Positions 47,601 through 56,937 of a stretch of 64,000 nucleotides of DNA are shown piece by piece. Positions within the stretch are counted from its first letter, which is position 1; every line of letters starts with the position of its first letter. The notes beneath the pieces were generated by a model that saw only the letters and a list, made by a program, of their open reading frames with translations, made no database searches and was not told the origin of the DNA. The translations under genes and the position numbers were made by a program. The stretch comes from Alteromonas portus (GTDB lineage: Bacteria > Pseudomonadota > Gammaproteobacteria > Enterobacterales > Alteromonadaceae): NCBI RefSeq assembly GCF_005117025.1, contig NZ_SWCO01000009.1, forward strand, positions 124,001 through 188,000, in the 5' to 3' direction.

Positions 47601-50441
47601 GTGGTAACAGCCCGGCTAATAAAGTACGTATCAGCTCTACTCATCAGTTGGGTATTGCTAAGCGTAAACGTTTCGGCGAGTAGTCAGCTTACCGTTAACG
47701 AATCCTTTGAGCGGGAAATTATTAATCACTATGCGCGCTTAACTGTCGCGCCAAGTAGTGCCACCTATTTTGATATTTTAAACGGCAACCTGGCCGCCCA
47801 AACAACGCATGCCTCGCAATTAAATGAACGAGTATGGTATTCCACCGAACTTGTTCACACAGGTTATAGCCCTATACCAATGGTGCTTAATATTGACCGG
47901 TTGAACGTTGACGATTTACAAATATTTCTTCTTGATAGCAGTGAGCGGATCGTTAAGTCCTATCGCTACCAGGCAGGTAAAGGTGATTATTCGTTAAGGC
48001 AGCCCCTTCCCAATATTCGACTTGCTTTTACCCTTCAACCCTACCAAAACGCTCGCTTATTGATCGCTGTAAAAGACGAAGGGCTTAAATACTTCCCTAT
48101 CACACTGTGGGAGAAAGACTTACTCACGCAGCACGACACCAACATGCTCACAATGCTAGGCGCGGTTACGGGTATCATGGCGTTAATTGCTTTCTATTTC
48201 CTATTTTCCTATCTCTATCAGCGTATACCCACGCGTTTTTGGCTTACGATGTCGTCGTTCGTTCTTATCGCATTATTGTTTATAACCGCAGGAGGGATAG
48301 CGATTTGGCCAAGCCTGACCAACGCAAGTGAACATTTTTATGCGGTATGTTTTGGCATGCTGCTACTGTGTATTGCAAAAGTCACGCACCATTTATTCGG
48401 GCGTATTCCGTTTATTTTGCGTGCTTTAAATTACCTTATTCCGTTTGTAACCATCCTCTATTGTTTTACTGTTAATGCCTATACTACGACTATTACGCTT
48501 CTGATATTAACAGCAGGAATGGGGCTATATCACGTATTGCTGGCGTTGGTTTTTAAGGATAAAGGCAGCCGTGCAGTAAGCATTACCTATATTCTTGCCT
48601 GGCTTTCTTTTTTCGCTTTTTACGCGCTAGTGACGCAAAACTTATTCAGTGATTTGGTTTACACCGTCGACGTTGCTATAGGTATGCTTTTCTTTCTCAC
48701 TCTCGGTTTTCTATGTTTTGGTTTTGCCGTCATTACTAAAGAAGAAGTCTTAAATCAGCGCCAGCTTTCAAATCAGGCAGAGACAATTTCAAGCTTGAAT
48801 CACTTTTATGATTTGTTTAGGCATTCCGCAGAGGGACACTACACATCCACATGGGATGGAAAGCTGATATCGGTGAATCCCGCCATGTGTAAAGTTTTCG
48901 GCTACGACAATGAAGAAGAAATGATTAGCGAAGCCGCAAGTACCAAGGTCTTCTACGCCAGTGTTGAAGATAGGCAAATTTTACTTGGCGAAATATCGCA
49001 GCAAGGCCACGTTACCGGCAAAGAAATACGAGGCAAGCGCCGCGACGGTAGCGAATTTTGGTTTTCTCTATCGTGTCAAATTCGGGAAAACGATGAAGGC
49101 AGCTTTTTGTACGGCTCGATTATAGATATTACCGAAAAAAAGCAATCAGATTTAAGCCTTCAGTATTTAGCGACTCATGATTCACTCACGGGTGTTTATA
49201 ACCGCCGTCAGTTTGAATTGGTATTTAAAGAAAAAGTACTCGAAGCGAACGACACGCCTATATGTTTGCTGTTTTTAGATCTCGATAGATTTAAAGTGGT
49301 TAACGATACCTGCGGCCACAAAGCTGGCGATGTACTTATAAAAGATATTGCTCGTTTAATTGAAAATACATTGCTGCCAGAAGCGCAACTCGCTCGGCTT
49401 GGCGGCGATGAGTTTGGCGTCATATATTCAGATATCGATACCGACACGGTGTATTTAAACGCCGTCAAAATCCTCAATGCCGTTCAGGCTTACCGTTTCA
49501 TGTGGGACAATCGCATATTTAACTTAGGCGTGAGTATTGGGATGGTTGTTTGTGACGACGCCGACGTTAGCTCAGGTCAGTATTTAAGTATGGCAGATGC
49601 GGCATGTTATTTTGCCAAAGAGCAAGGGAGAAACCAGGTTCATCGATACAACAAGAATGATGAAAGTATGCAGCGCTATCAGCGCGAGCTTGATTGGGTA
49701 TCTTCAATAAATAATGCACTAGAAGAAGGACGCTTCGAGCTTTTCTATCAATCGCTGAGGCCTCTGAGTAAAACCGCCGATGGACATTACTACGAAGTGT
49801 TACTAAGGCTGCGAGAGAAAGACGGAAAGCTTGTGGAGCCGGCCAATTTCTTACCTACTGCTGAGCGTTTTGAAATGAACGTGAGCGTAGATAAATGGGT
49901 AGTAACGAATACCTTCAAATGGCTGTCTGAAAACCCTGAGCACCTTGCCGAATTAAAACGATGCAGCATTAACCTGAACTGCCACTCGCTAGCAGATAGG
50001 GATTTTACGTTGTTTATTCTCAATGCGTTTGAAACCTTTAACATTCCATACACCAAAATTTGCTTCGAGGTGATTGAATCGGTAGCCATTATCAAAATGG
50101 AAGACACCCTTGCGTTTATGCGAACGTTTAATCGCCTTGGATGTTCTTTTGCGCTTGACGATTTTGGCAGCGGCTTCTCTTCGTACAGCTACCTTAAAAG
50201 TTTACCGGTAAGTCAGGTAAAAATTGACGGCATGTTTATTAAAGACATGCTCAACGATAGTGTAGACACGGCAATGGTTGCTTCAATAAACGATGTAGCA
50301 AAAGCCATGGGTATGCAAACCGTCGGCGAATTTGTTGAAAATGAAGGTACCATGGCCCAGCTAGGCAAAATGGGCGTAGATTTCGCTCAGGGTTACGGTG
50401 TTGCCAAGCCCGCTCCTTTGCGAGAATTTCAGCCCCTATAA
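47601..50441 (+). CDS. Membrane c-di-GMP enzyme: 7TM-DISM, PAS, GGDEF, EAL
   Basis: The 946-residue protein has a signal peptide, a periplasmic 7TMR-DISM extracellular domain (about 28-170) and seven membrane helices (about 185-380). A PAS domain (about 400-515) precedes GGDEF (about 520-680) and EAL (about 690-945) domains. The GGDEF motif is intact (LARLGGDEFG), with no RxxD site. The EAL motif is EVL (YEVLLRLR). The other phosphodiesterase residues are kept: INLNCHS, CFEVIES, LDDFGSGFSS, VKIDGMFIK, VGEFVENE and QGYG. It may both make and break c-di-GMP. The start is a GTG with AAGGA eight bases upstream. Confidence 0.93.
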   Translation: MVTARLIKYVSALLISWVLLSVNVSASSQLTVNESFEREIINHYARLTVAPSSATYFDILNGNLAAQTTHASQLNERVWYSTELVHTGYSPIPMVLNIDRLNVDDLQIFLLDSSERIVKSYRYQAGKGDYSLRQPLPNIRLAFTLQPYQNARLLIAVKDEGLKYFPITLWEKDLLTQHDTNMLTMLGAVTGIMALIAFYFLFSYLYQRIPTRFWLTMSSFVLIALLFITAGGIAIWPSLTNASEHFYAVCFGMLLLCIAKVTHHLFGRIPFILRALNYLIPFVTILYCFTVNAYTTTITLLILTAGMGLYHVLLALVFKDKGSRAVSITYILAWLSFFAFYALVTQNLFSDLVYTVDVAIGMLFFLTLGFLCFGFAVITKEEVLNQRQLSNQAETISSLNHFYDLFRHSAEGHYTSTWDGKLISVNPAMCKVFGYDNEEEMISEAASTKVFYASVEDRQILLGEISQQGHVTGKEIRGKRRDGSEFWFSLSCQIRENDEGSFLYGSIIDITEKKQSDLSLQYLATHDSLTGVYNRRQFELVFKEKVLEANDTPICLLFLDLDRFKVVNDTCGHKAGDVLIKDIARLIENTLLPEAQLARLGGDEFGVIYSDIDTDTVYLNAVKILNAVQAYRFMWDNRIFNLGVSIGMVVCDDADVSSGQYLSMADAACYFAKEQGRNQVHRYNKNDESMQRYQRELDWVSSINNALEEGRFELFYQSLRPLSKTADGHYYEVLLRLREKDGKLVEPANFLPTAERFEMNVSVDKWVVTNTFKWLSENPEHLAELKRCSINLNCHSLADRDFTLFILNAFETFNIPYTKICFEVIESVAIIKMEDTLAFMRTFNRLGCSFALDDFGSGFSSYSYLKSLPVSQVKIDGMFIKDMLNDSVDTAMVASINDVAKAMGMQTVGEFVENEGTMAQLGKMGVDFAQGYGVAKPAPLREFQPL

Positions 50442-50573
50442 TAACCATCCCTAATGTGCGTGTTACGAAAAAAGTGATAGCACTAGCGTCAACTCGCGTA
50501 TAATAAAATGGTAGACTTGCAAAAATAGAAGTCATCCCCACTTATTGCCTACTGTCCAAAGTGTAGAAGTAAC

Positions 50574-51188
50574 ATGAGTAGCAAACAGCCTAAATACGAA
50601 TATGTCAGTACTGCAAAATTACCCACTCGAATGGGTGATTTTAAAATACACGGCTTTGTAGAAGCCAGCGGCCAAGAGCACGTTGCCCTTTCTTATGGAG
50701 AATGGAAAGCTGATGATGTAGTGCCTATTCGTATTCATTCAGAATGCTTAACCGGCGATTCTTTATTCAGTACCCGATGCGACTGTGGTTTTCAGTTAGA
50801 AAAAGCCATGCAGAACATAGTAGATAATGGACACGGTGTACTGCTTTACTTACGTCAAGAAGGCCGAGGCATTGGTCTTTTAAATAAAATTCGCGCCTAC
50901 AACCTGCAAGATAGCGGCATGGACACGGTTGAAGCTAACGAACACCTTGGCTTTGACGCGGATTTAAGAAGCTATGACATCTGTAAGCTAATGTTAGATA
51001 CCCTTGATGTTAAACACGTTGAGCTTATGACAAACAACCCTAAAAAACTGGCGGCGTTAAAGGCGCTAGGCATAGATGTGGTAGCGAGAAAGCCTATTGA
51101 TCACGGCATAACAAAAGACAATAAACACTACCTTAAAACGAAGACGGAAAAGCTAGGCCACGCTTTCGACCCGCACGTTTTCAAATAG
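50574..51188 (+). CDS. ribA: GTP cyclohydrolase II
   Basis: RibA opens GTP to start riboflavin synthesis. The 204-residue protein has the zinc-binding cysteines in [20 protein letters not shown], the GTP-binding [11 protein letters not shown], and the MTNNPKK segment. It is monofunctional, without a fused RibB domain. No FMN riboswitch was seen upstream. A strong terminator follows. Confidence 0.97.
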   Translation: MSSKQPKYEYVSTAKLPTRMGDFKIHGFVEASGQEHVALSYGEWKADDVVPIRIHSECLTGDSLFSTRCDCGFQLEKAMQNIVDNGHGVLLYLRQEGRGIGLLNKIRAYNLQDSGMDTVEANEHLGFDADLRSYDICKLMLDTLDVKHVELMTNNPKKLAALKALGIDVVARKPIDHGITKDNKHYLKTKTEKLGHAFDPHVFK

Positions 51189-51236
51189 TTAGACACTGCG
51201 GCACAGCCGCGTATGCTCTAACGTCTACCCTTTTAC

Positions 51237-51270
51237 AAAAAATGCCCACATTAAACGTGGGCATTTTCTA
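51237..51270 (+). terminator. Terminator of ribA
   Basis: An 11 bp stem AAAATGCCCAC (51239-51249) and GTGGGCATTTT (51257-51267) with a seven-base loop ends in a T run, about 50 bases past the ribA stop. Confidence 0.9.
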
Positions 51271-51371
51271 TTCAGCTTAGGTTAATCTTGACTTGACCAT
51301 AATGTATACAGACTTACCACATTGCGCGCGAAAAGCAGCTGCTTGGCAGCACAGCAATGTAAGGAGAATGT

Positions 51372-52805
51372 ATGAAAAACATAACCTTATCTGTAATTAT
51401 TGCGTTAGCCAGTGCCTCTGCGCTGCCTGTACTTGCTCAATCGAACAACAGCTTTAGTCAAGTTTCGTCTTCAGCTCAGCAATACTCTGACGCAGACTTA
51501 GACAGTGTACTTGCGCCCATTGCACTTTATCCCGATACCCTTCTTACACACATTTTGATTGCTTCTACTTATCCGTTAGATGTGGTTGCGGCCGATCGTT
51601 GGCGTCAAAGTAATAAGCATTTAGCACCGCAGCAGGTCGAAAGTGTATTAGAGGGCGTAAGCTGGGACCCTAGCGTAAAAGCGCTTGCTCCTTTCACCGA
51701 TCTACTTAACACCATGGCCAATGACCTTGAGTGGCTACAGCAGCTTGGCGACAACGTACTTGTTGACCAAAGCCGTGTACTAGAGCGTGTGCAAGTACTA
51801 AGGCAGCATGCGCATAACACGGGCAACCTGGTAACCAACGACTATATTGAAGTTGAAACAGAGCGTGAAAACAGTCGAGACATCATTTACATCGAGCCTC
51901 GCCAGAGAGAAGTCGTATATGTGCCGTATTACGACCCCCATGTGGTATATGGCAACTGGTGGCATGTGACTTCCCCTGTACGCTGGCGTCACCACGTAAG
52001 CTATCATCACTATGGCAACGTTTATTGGTCTCCCAGTGTACGCCTTTCGACTTTCTTCTTTTTCGGTAGCGTACATTGGCACAATCGTCACGTGGTCATT
52101 CACCGTGAGCCCGTTCGTCGGTACTACCACGGTAGCCCACGAAAACGGGTGATAAGCCGCGATTATCGCCGCTGGGAGCACAATACTGTGCATCGCCGAG
52201 CGCGTTATTCTGAACGCGTTGTTCACAGTGCCCCTTCACGCTATGAGCATGCAAGTGTTACGCGGGCCAAACATTTATCTAATAAGCAAGTTAGAACGGT
52301 AAATACGCCAGCGCGTCATAACGATAAACCTTTAACGAGGTCTATCGATAACAAACCGGTAAAACGGACTATCGAGCCTAAACGGGTAACACCACTTAGA
52401 GAAAACCGCTTTCAGAAGCAAGATTCTACAAATCGTAAACAGTCAATAGAGCACGCCCTGAAACGCAACCAAGCGGTGGCCAGAAGTGAGAAGCCAAACC
52501 GAGACAACACATTAAAAGCGTTAAAGCGAGACAAACCCACTCGCGTTACACCCGCTTCAGAGTCGAAGCGCTACGCGAATAGAGGCGAAACAACGCAACG
52601 TTCAATGAAGCAAAGCGTCAATCGCCAGCGTGTTGAAAGAACAAGTCCGCAGCAACGAACGATTGCACGCGAGAGCAGTCAGCCCAAACGTATTGAGCGA
52701 GCTAGTAGCAACAGGTCGGTGAAACACTCCAGCCGGGAGAAGTCACAAAGACAAGTATCCCGTGTTGAGCGAAGCGTTTCAAAGGGCAACAGCTATAGAC
52801 ACTAA
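51372..52805 (+). CDS. DUF3300 exported protein with basic tail
   Basis: The 477-residue protein has a signal peptide ending at VLAQS. The DUF3300 domain (about 38-250) has ALDSVLAPIALYPDTLLTHILIASTYPL-type sequence and WDPSVKALAPF. A histidine/tyrosine/tryptophan-rich segment follows. The C-terminal 220 residues are highly basic and low-complexity (many R, K, S, T and N), unlike the folded part. The protein is probably periplasmic or outer-membrane-associated. Its function is not known. The ATG has AAGGAGA upstream, and a terminator follows. Confidence 0.9.
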   Translation: MKNITLSVIIALASASALPVLAQSNNSFSQVSSSAQQYSDADLDSVLAPIALYPDTLLTHILIASTYPLDVVAADRWRQSNKHLAPQQVESVLEGVSWDPSVKALAPFTDLLNTMANDLEWLQQLGDNVLVDQSRVLERVQVLRQHAHNTGNLVTNDYIEVETERENSRDIIYIEPRQREVVYVPYYDPHVVYGNWWHVTSPVRWRHHVSYHHYGNVYWSPSVRLSTFFFFGSVHWHNRHVVIHREPVRRYYHGSPRKRVISRDYRRWEHNTVHRRARYSERVVHSAPSRYEHASVTRAKHLSNKQVRTVNTPARHNDKPLTRSIDNKPVKRTIEPKRVTPLRENRFQKQDSTNRKQSIEHALKRNQAVARSEKPNRDNTLKALKRDKPTRVTPASESKRYANRGETTQRSMKQSVNRQRVERTSPQQRTIARESSQPKRIERASSNRSVKHSSREKSQRQVSRVERSVSKGNSYRH

Positions 52806-52841
52806 GCTTTAAGTAAACTCAGAAGGATACTCAACATTCAA

Positions 52842-52876
52842 CAGGCTTGCCGACACTAGGTCGCAAGCCTTTTTTA
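52842..52876 (+). terminator. Terminator of the DUF3300 gene
   Basis: AGGCTTGC (52843-52850) pairs with GCAAGCCT (52863-52870) and is followed by five Ts. It lies 37 bases past the stop and also separates the convergent ATP-grasp gene. Confidence 0.88.
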
Positions 52877-52901
52877 AATCAGCTATGGTTAGATGACACC
52901 C

Positions 52902-53774
52902 TTATTGTGCGTCTTCGTGAAAGCTCTCTAAAGCTTCTACAAAGCGGATGGGAGACTGGGCATCTAGATTGAAATACAGTGAAGGCTCAATAAGCTCAAG
53001 TTCCATTATCGCCCAACTATCGTTTTGCCTTATTAAATCAACTCGCGCATAAAGTGCTTCATATGGCATAGCGTATAATGCTTTTTGGGCGATATTTAAT
53101 TGTTCTTTATCAACGTTAACGGGGTGTAAGCTGCCGCCGTGCTCTTCCTGAACGCGAAAGTCACCCTTTTGGGGTACCTTTTTGATAGCGTGACTGTACT
53201 TACCACCAAAATAAAACAGCGAGTATTCACCTTCTTCAACGACACTGGTTAAAAAAGGCTGCACCATGAAGTCACGTTGATTAAACGTATCACAAAGTGC
53301 CCGCCGTTGATTATGCCAATCAGCCACCGAAAGTTTGAAAGTATCATCAGCGTTTGCGCTAAGCGTGGGTTTAATCACGACAGTGTCGCAATTGAAGCGT
53401 GAAAAGGCCTCATCAATAACACTGTTATCAAATGCACTACCCCACAACGTAGTAACAATAGGCACACCGTTTCGCTGTAAATCTTTAAGATAATGCTTTA
53501 CTAAATTCCACTGCATAAGCGGCAGTGGGTTGAGCAAAGTAGTACCCGACGCATCAATCTGTTCTAAGCAAGCCATGAAGGCTTTTGGGTGCTGCTGATA
53601 ATCCCATGTACTGCGCACTATCACGTAGTCAAACCTATCCCAACTCTCTAATTGGTTATGCCAGGATATGGTCTCTACAGACCAGCCACGCTCATTTAAA
53701 TAAGGGATCAAAAGCTCGTCATACACAAAAAAATCTTCAAGATTGTTCGTCGATAGGAAAGCAATGGCGGGCAT
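52902..53774 (-). CDS. ATP-grasp domain protein
   Basis: The 290-residue protein has the N-terminal pre-ATP-grasp Rossmann-like region (IAFLSTNNLEDFFVYDEL, VIVRSTWDYQQH). ATP-grasp features follow: TVVIKPTLSANADDTFKL, VQPFLTSVVEEGEYSLFYF, ARVDLI and IMELELIEPSLYF with metal-binding acidic residues. Relatives include DcsG-like ligases that join amino or carboxyl groups. The substrate is unknown. It is convergent with the DUF3300 gene. Confidence 0.85.
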   Translation of the reverse strand: MPAIAFLSTNNLEDFFVYDELLIPYLNERGWSVETISWHNQLESWDRFDYVIVRSTWDYQQHPKAFMACLEQIDASGTTLLNPLPLMQWNLVKHYLKDLQRNGVPIVTTLWGSAFDNSVIDEAFSRFNCDTVVIKPTLSANADDTFKLSVADWHNQRRALCDTFNQRDFMVQPFLTSVVEEGEYSLFYFGGKYSHAIKKVPQKGDFRVQEEHGGSLHPVNVDKEQLNIAQKALYAMPYEALYARVDLIRQNDSWAIMELELIEPSLYFNLDAQSPIRFVEALESFHEDAQ

Positions 53775-53947
53775 GTGTTATTCCTTTGATTTACATAAGT
53801 TTTAATGGATTAAACTTTTTTAATAATAGGAACTTCTATACCAAAGTTAAATGGTGAGAAAACGGTAACTTACGTAGAATAATGAGAAATTAGCACACCC
53901 CTAAATTTTAACCTACACTTAAATCCAAACACTTGTCGGAGATTGGC

Positions 53948-55429
53948 ATGCAGTACCCTTGGCTCCTTGAAGGTCATAAAATTTTTCGCGTTGTAATTGT
54001 TATCCAACTACTCATTGCGGTTGCTATTGGTCTGTATACAGGTGAGCTTCTTCCTGCATTTATTTTTGGTATTCCCATTGCAGCATTGCCACTGGTACTT
54101 AGTTTTCAAAACCCTTACTCGGTAATAAGCCGTCATGCCATGGCCATTGGCGTACAGCTGCTTACTGCACTACATATACATCAGTCATTTGGGTTAATTG
54201 AAGTACACTTTGAAATATTCGTACTTCTTGCATTTCTTTCTTATTTCAGAGATTGGAAAGTGGTTGCCACAGGCACTGCGGTTGTTGCCGTTCATCATAT
54301 TTCGTTCTTCTTTCTACAAGCAGGTGGGGCACCATTAATAATTTTTGAAGAGGGTCATGTAGCCTTCACTATTCTACTTATGCACGCAGCATTTGCATTA
54401 ACTGAGGGCGGTGTATTGATTTACATGGCCAAGCAGGCCCATCAAGAAGGTGCCGGCGCCGCCGAATTGCGCCTAGCGATCGAAACCATGCAGCGAACAG
54501 ATGGCAAACTCGATTTGTCCGTTGAGCTAAATCGCGGAAATCAGGTAGTAAGGCCTTTTGCTGAACTTATTGACCAAGTGAAATCGCTCATTGAGCTTGC
54601 TTCTAATTTGACTGATGAAGTGGTTAAAGGGGCTTCAAATATGGAATTGGCGGCAAATAACATGTTTGAAATCAGTCGGAACACTGACCAAGAGCTTGCT
54701 ATGGTATCGGCATCGTCAGAAGAAATCGCACAAACCATGCAGCTTTCAACCGAGCAGACTACTCTTGCTAGCGACAAGGCATCAGCAGCGCAAAGTTCTT
54801 CCCAGTCTACCCGCGACTCTATTTCAAATACCAGTCGTACAATAGACTCATTGCGTAATACGCTCAATGCGGCGGCGCAAACTAACTCAGCATTAAACGA
54901 GCAGTGCTCACATATATCTGACGCCATGCGCTCTATCACCGCAGTGGCTGAGCAAACTAATTTACTTGCATTAAATGCTGCTATTGAATCGGCACGTGCA
55001 GGGGAACACGGCCGTGGCTTCGCCGTGGTTGCCGATGAAGTACGCACGCTTGCCATCCGTTCAAAAGAAAGTGCAGATCAGATTACCAGCATTACTGAAC
55101 AGCTAGTTGCGCAAACGGCCAGCTCAGTTGAACAAATGCAAACCTGTATCCAATTGGTCGATGAAGCGGTAATTTCAAGCGATAGTGCTACTTCAGCGAT
55201 GACAGAAATCATGCAGCAAATTCGCGAAGCCAGCGAGAGCATGACCGAAATTGCGACCTCTGCGGTGGAACAAGAAACGGCGTCAGCCTCTATTGCACAA
55301 AGTACTGCACGCTTGAGTGAATTTACTTCCGAAGAACTGGCTACCGCTGAATCGCTTGCTGGTGAAGTTGAGGTATTAGCACAAATTTCTCAGCGTATGC
55401 GCAGCGCCATTGAACGCTTTAAACTTTAG
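53948..55429 (+). CDS. Methyl-accepting chemotaxis protein with multi-pass membrane sensor
   Basis: The 493-residue protein lacks the usual periplasmic ligand domain. Residues about 15-170 form five or six hydrophobic helices with several histidines in or near the membrane ([31 protein letters not shown]). The rest is the cytoplasmic signalling domain with the conserved hairpin [34 protein letters not shown] (about residues 335-368) for CheA/CheW coupling. The ATG at 53948 has GGAG six bases upstream. It may sense a membrane signal or a ligand bound through histidines, but this is an inference. Confidence 0.9.
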   Translation: MQYPWLLEGHKIFRVVIVIQLLIAVAIGLYTGELLPAFIFGIPIAALPLVLSFQNPYSVISRHAMAIGVQLLTALHIHQSFGLIEVHFEIFVLLAFLSYFRDWKVVATGTAVVAVHHISFFFLQAGGAPLIIFEEGHVAFTILLMHAAFALTEGGVLIYMAKQAHQEGAGAAELRLAIETMQRTDGKLDLSVELNRGNQVVRPFAELIDQVKSLIELASNLTDEVVKGASNMELAANNMFEISRNTDQELAMVSASSEEIAQTMQLSTEQTTLASDKASAAQSSSQSTRDSISNTSRTIDSLRNTLNAAAQTNSALNEQCSHISDAMRSITAVAEQTNLLALNAAIESARAGEHGRGFAVVADEVRTLAIRSKESADQITSITEQLVAQTASSVEQMQTCIQLVDEAVISSDSATSAMTEIMQQIREASESMTEIATSAVEQETASASIAQSTARLSEFTSEELATAESLAGEVEVLAQISQRMRSAIERFKL

Positions 55430-55450
55430 TGCAGACAATAAAGCACAGTG

Positions 55451-55466
55451 AAAGGCGATACGCCTT
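55451..55466 (+). promoter_or_regulatory. Hairpin covering the ribosome binding site of the DUF6436 gene
   Basis: AAGGCG (55452-55457) pairs with CGCCTT (55461-55466) around a three-base loop directly before the ATG. The stem includes the AAAGG that should bind the ribosome, so translation may depend on coupling or on melting of the stem. Confidence 0.5.
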
Positions 55467-55985
55467 ATGCAAAAAAAGACGAGCTGGTTAATACTTATAC
55501 TATGGGCGGTAGGTTTACTTACCGCCTTACTAGTATACGGCCAGCGTCAACTCACAGACTTTGACCCTAATGGTGAGTTGCTACACCGAAGCACAGCACC
55601 AAATTTTGATTCATCCCTTGTTGATGTATTGAAAAGTCAGAACATCAACCCAGGGTCAGTCATTCATGTGGGAACGCAGTCTCGCTGCTATTGCGATACG
55701 CTAACTACACCACACCAAACTCAACTGCTTGCGAAACTCGGCGACGACTTTCACCACGTTAAACTAAATGTGGAAGATGTGCCTGAAATTGCCGCTATGC
55801 TTGAAGCCGTGCCAGCACTTATCGTTTTAGATAAACAGGATCAGCTTCGCTATTTAGGCCCTTATGCAACTGGCTATGGTTGTTTTACTGGAAAGAACCT
55901 TGTGGAGCAGGTAGTAGGCTACACCACACAATCCCGCTATAACGGCGCTGTAATTAATGCCGATGCTTCAGGGTGCTTTTGCTGA
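55467..55985 (+). CDS. DUF6436 membrane-anchored thioredoxin-like protein
   Basis: The 172-residue protein has one N-terminal membrane helix (LILILWAVGLLTALLVYG). A periplasmic domain with thioredoxin-like order follows: VIHVGTQSRCYCDTL (CxC pair), a strand-helix region, then VPALIVLDKQDQLRYLGPY. The extreme C-terminus ends GCFC. This pattern fits the DUF6436 family. It may handle disulfides or copper, but there is no direct evidence. It lies 37 bases after the MCP and just ahead of a glutaredoxin-like gene. Confidence 0.83.
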   Translation: MQKKTSWLILILWAVGLLTALLVYGQRQLTDFDPNGELLHRSTAPNFDSSLVDVLKSQNINPGSVIHVGTQSRCYCDTLTTPHQTQLLAKLGDDFHHVKLNVEDVPEIAAMLEAVPALIVLDKQDQLRYLGPYATGYGCFTGKNLVEQVVGYTTQSRYNGAVINADASGCFC

Positions 55986-56107
55986 ATCATTGGTACAAAT
56001 TATGTAACGCTCTTTGCATATCGCAATATCACTAAAAATAGAGCTTAAAACGCGTATATTTTGCGTACTCTGTGCTCTTTAGTGAAAGCTTTACAAGGAG
56101 TCACACA

Positions 56108-56848
56108 ATGCCCAAGCGCGCAATACTTTATCGCATGGTTACCCCAGAGCATATTTGCCCTTTTGGACTCAAGTCAAAAGACTTGCTAGAAAGAAAAGGC
56201 TATAAGGTCGACGATCATCATTTATCAAACCGCAGTGAAACCGATGCCTTTAAAGAAAAGCATAATGTTGAGACTACGCCGCAAACGTTTATCGATAATA
56301 AACGCATTGGTGGCTATGACGACCTGAGGGATTACTTTAATTTAAAGCAAGAAAGCGAGTTTGGGTCACGCTACACACCTATCATCGTAATTTTTTCTCT
56401 AGCCGCCCTCATGGTGTTTGCGCTTATGTTCAAAGGCGGGCTACCAACGGGTATTGAACCTTTTGCAATGAATTTCATTGGTGTCACCATGGTGATCCTC
56501 GCCCTACAAAAGCTACAAGACATCGTGGCCTTTTCAAATCAGTTTGTTACCTATGATTTATTGGCAATGAAGCAGGTTAGGTACGCCTATGTGTACCCTT
56601 TTGCAGAAGCCTTTGCTGGGCTAGGCATGCTTGCGGGGCTTCCTGCACTGTTGGTTTCGCCCGTTTCCATTTTTATCGGTGCTATAGGTGCAGTTTCCGT
56701 TATTAAGGCCGTATATATCGATAAGCGCGAACTTAAATGTGCCTGTGTTGGTGGTAATTCAGATTTACCCCTTGGTTTTATTTCACTTACTGAAAACCTT
56801 GCCATGTTAGGTGCGGGCCTTTACATGCTTACAAGATGGCTAGCCTAA
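56108..56848 (+). CDS. Glutaredoxin-like protein fused to MauE/DoxX-type membrane domain
   Basis: The 246-residue protein starts with a glutaredoxin-like domain (about 1-80). Its active site reads CPFG, so only one cysteine remains. TTPQTFIDNKRIGGYDDL is the usual cis-proline and glutathione-binding region. Four membrane helices of the MauE/DoxX type follow, with CACVGGNSDLPLG between the last two. MauE proteins take part in electron transfer or disulfide formation. The ATG at 56108 has AAGGAGT upstream. It lies close to the DUF6436 gene, and both contain redox cysteines. Confidence 0.87.
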   Translation: MPKRAILYRMVTPEHICPFGLKSKDLLERKGYKVDDHHLSNRSETDAFKEKHNVETTPQTFIDNKRIGGYDDLRDYFNLKQESEFGSRYTPIIVIFSLAALMVFALMFKGGLPTGIEPFAMNFIGVTMVILALQKLQDIVAFSNQFVTYDLLAMKQVRYAYVYPFAEAFAGLGMLAGLPALLVSPVSIFIGAIGAVSVIKAVYIDKRELKCACVGGNSDLPLGFISLTENLAMLGAGLYMLTRWLA

Positions 56849-56937
56849 ATTAAAGGTGACAGAGCCGTGAGGTTGTGCGTTACCCACTCTTAAATTAGAT
56901 GCATACAGCGTTAATTTAAGTGACTTAGCGCGGAGCC

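Noticed and set aside
50442-50573. FMN riboswitch upstream of ribA
   Set aside because: The 130 bp leader is too short and lacks the conserved RFN-element sequence blocks.
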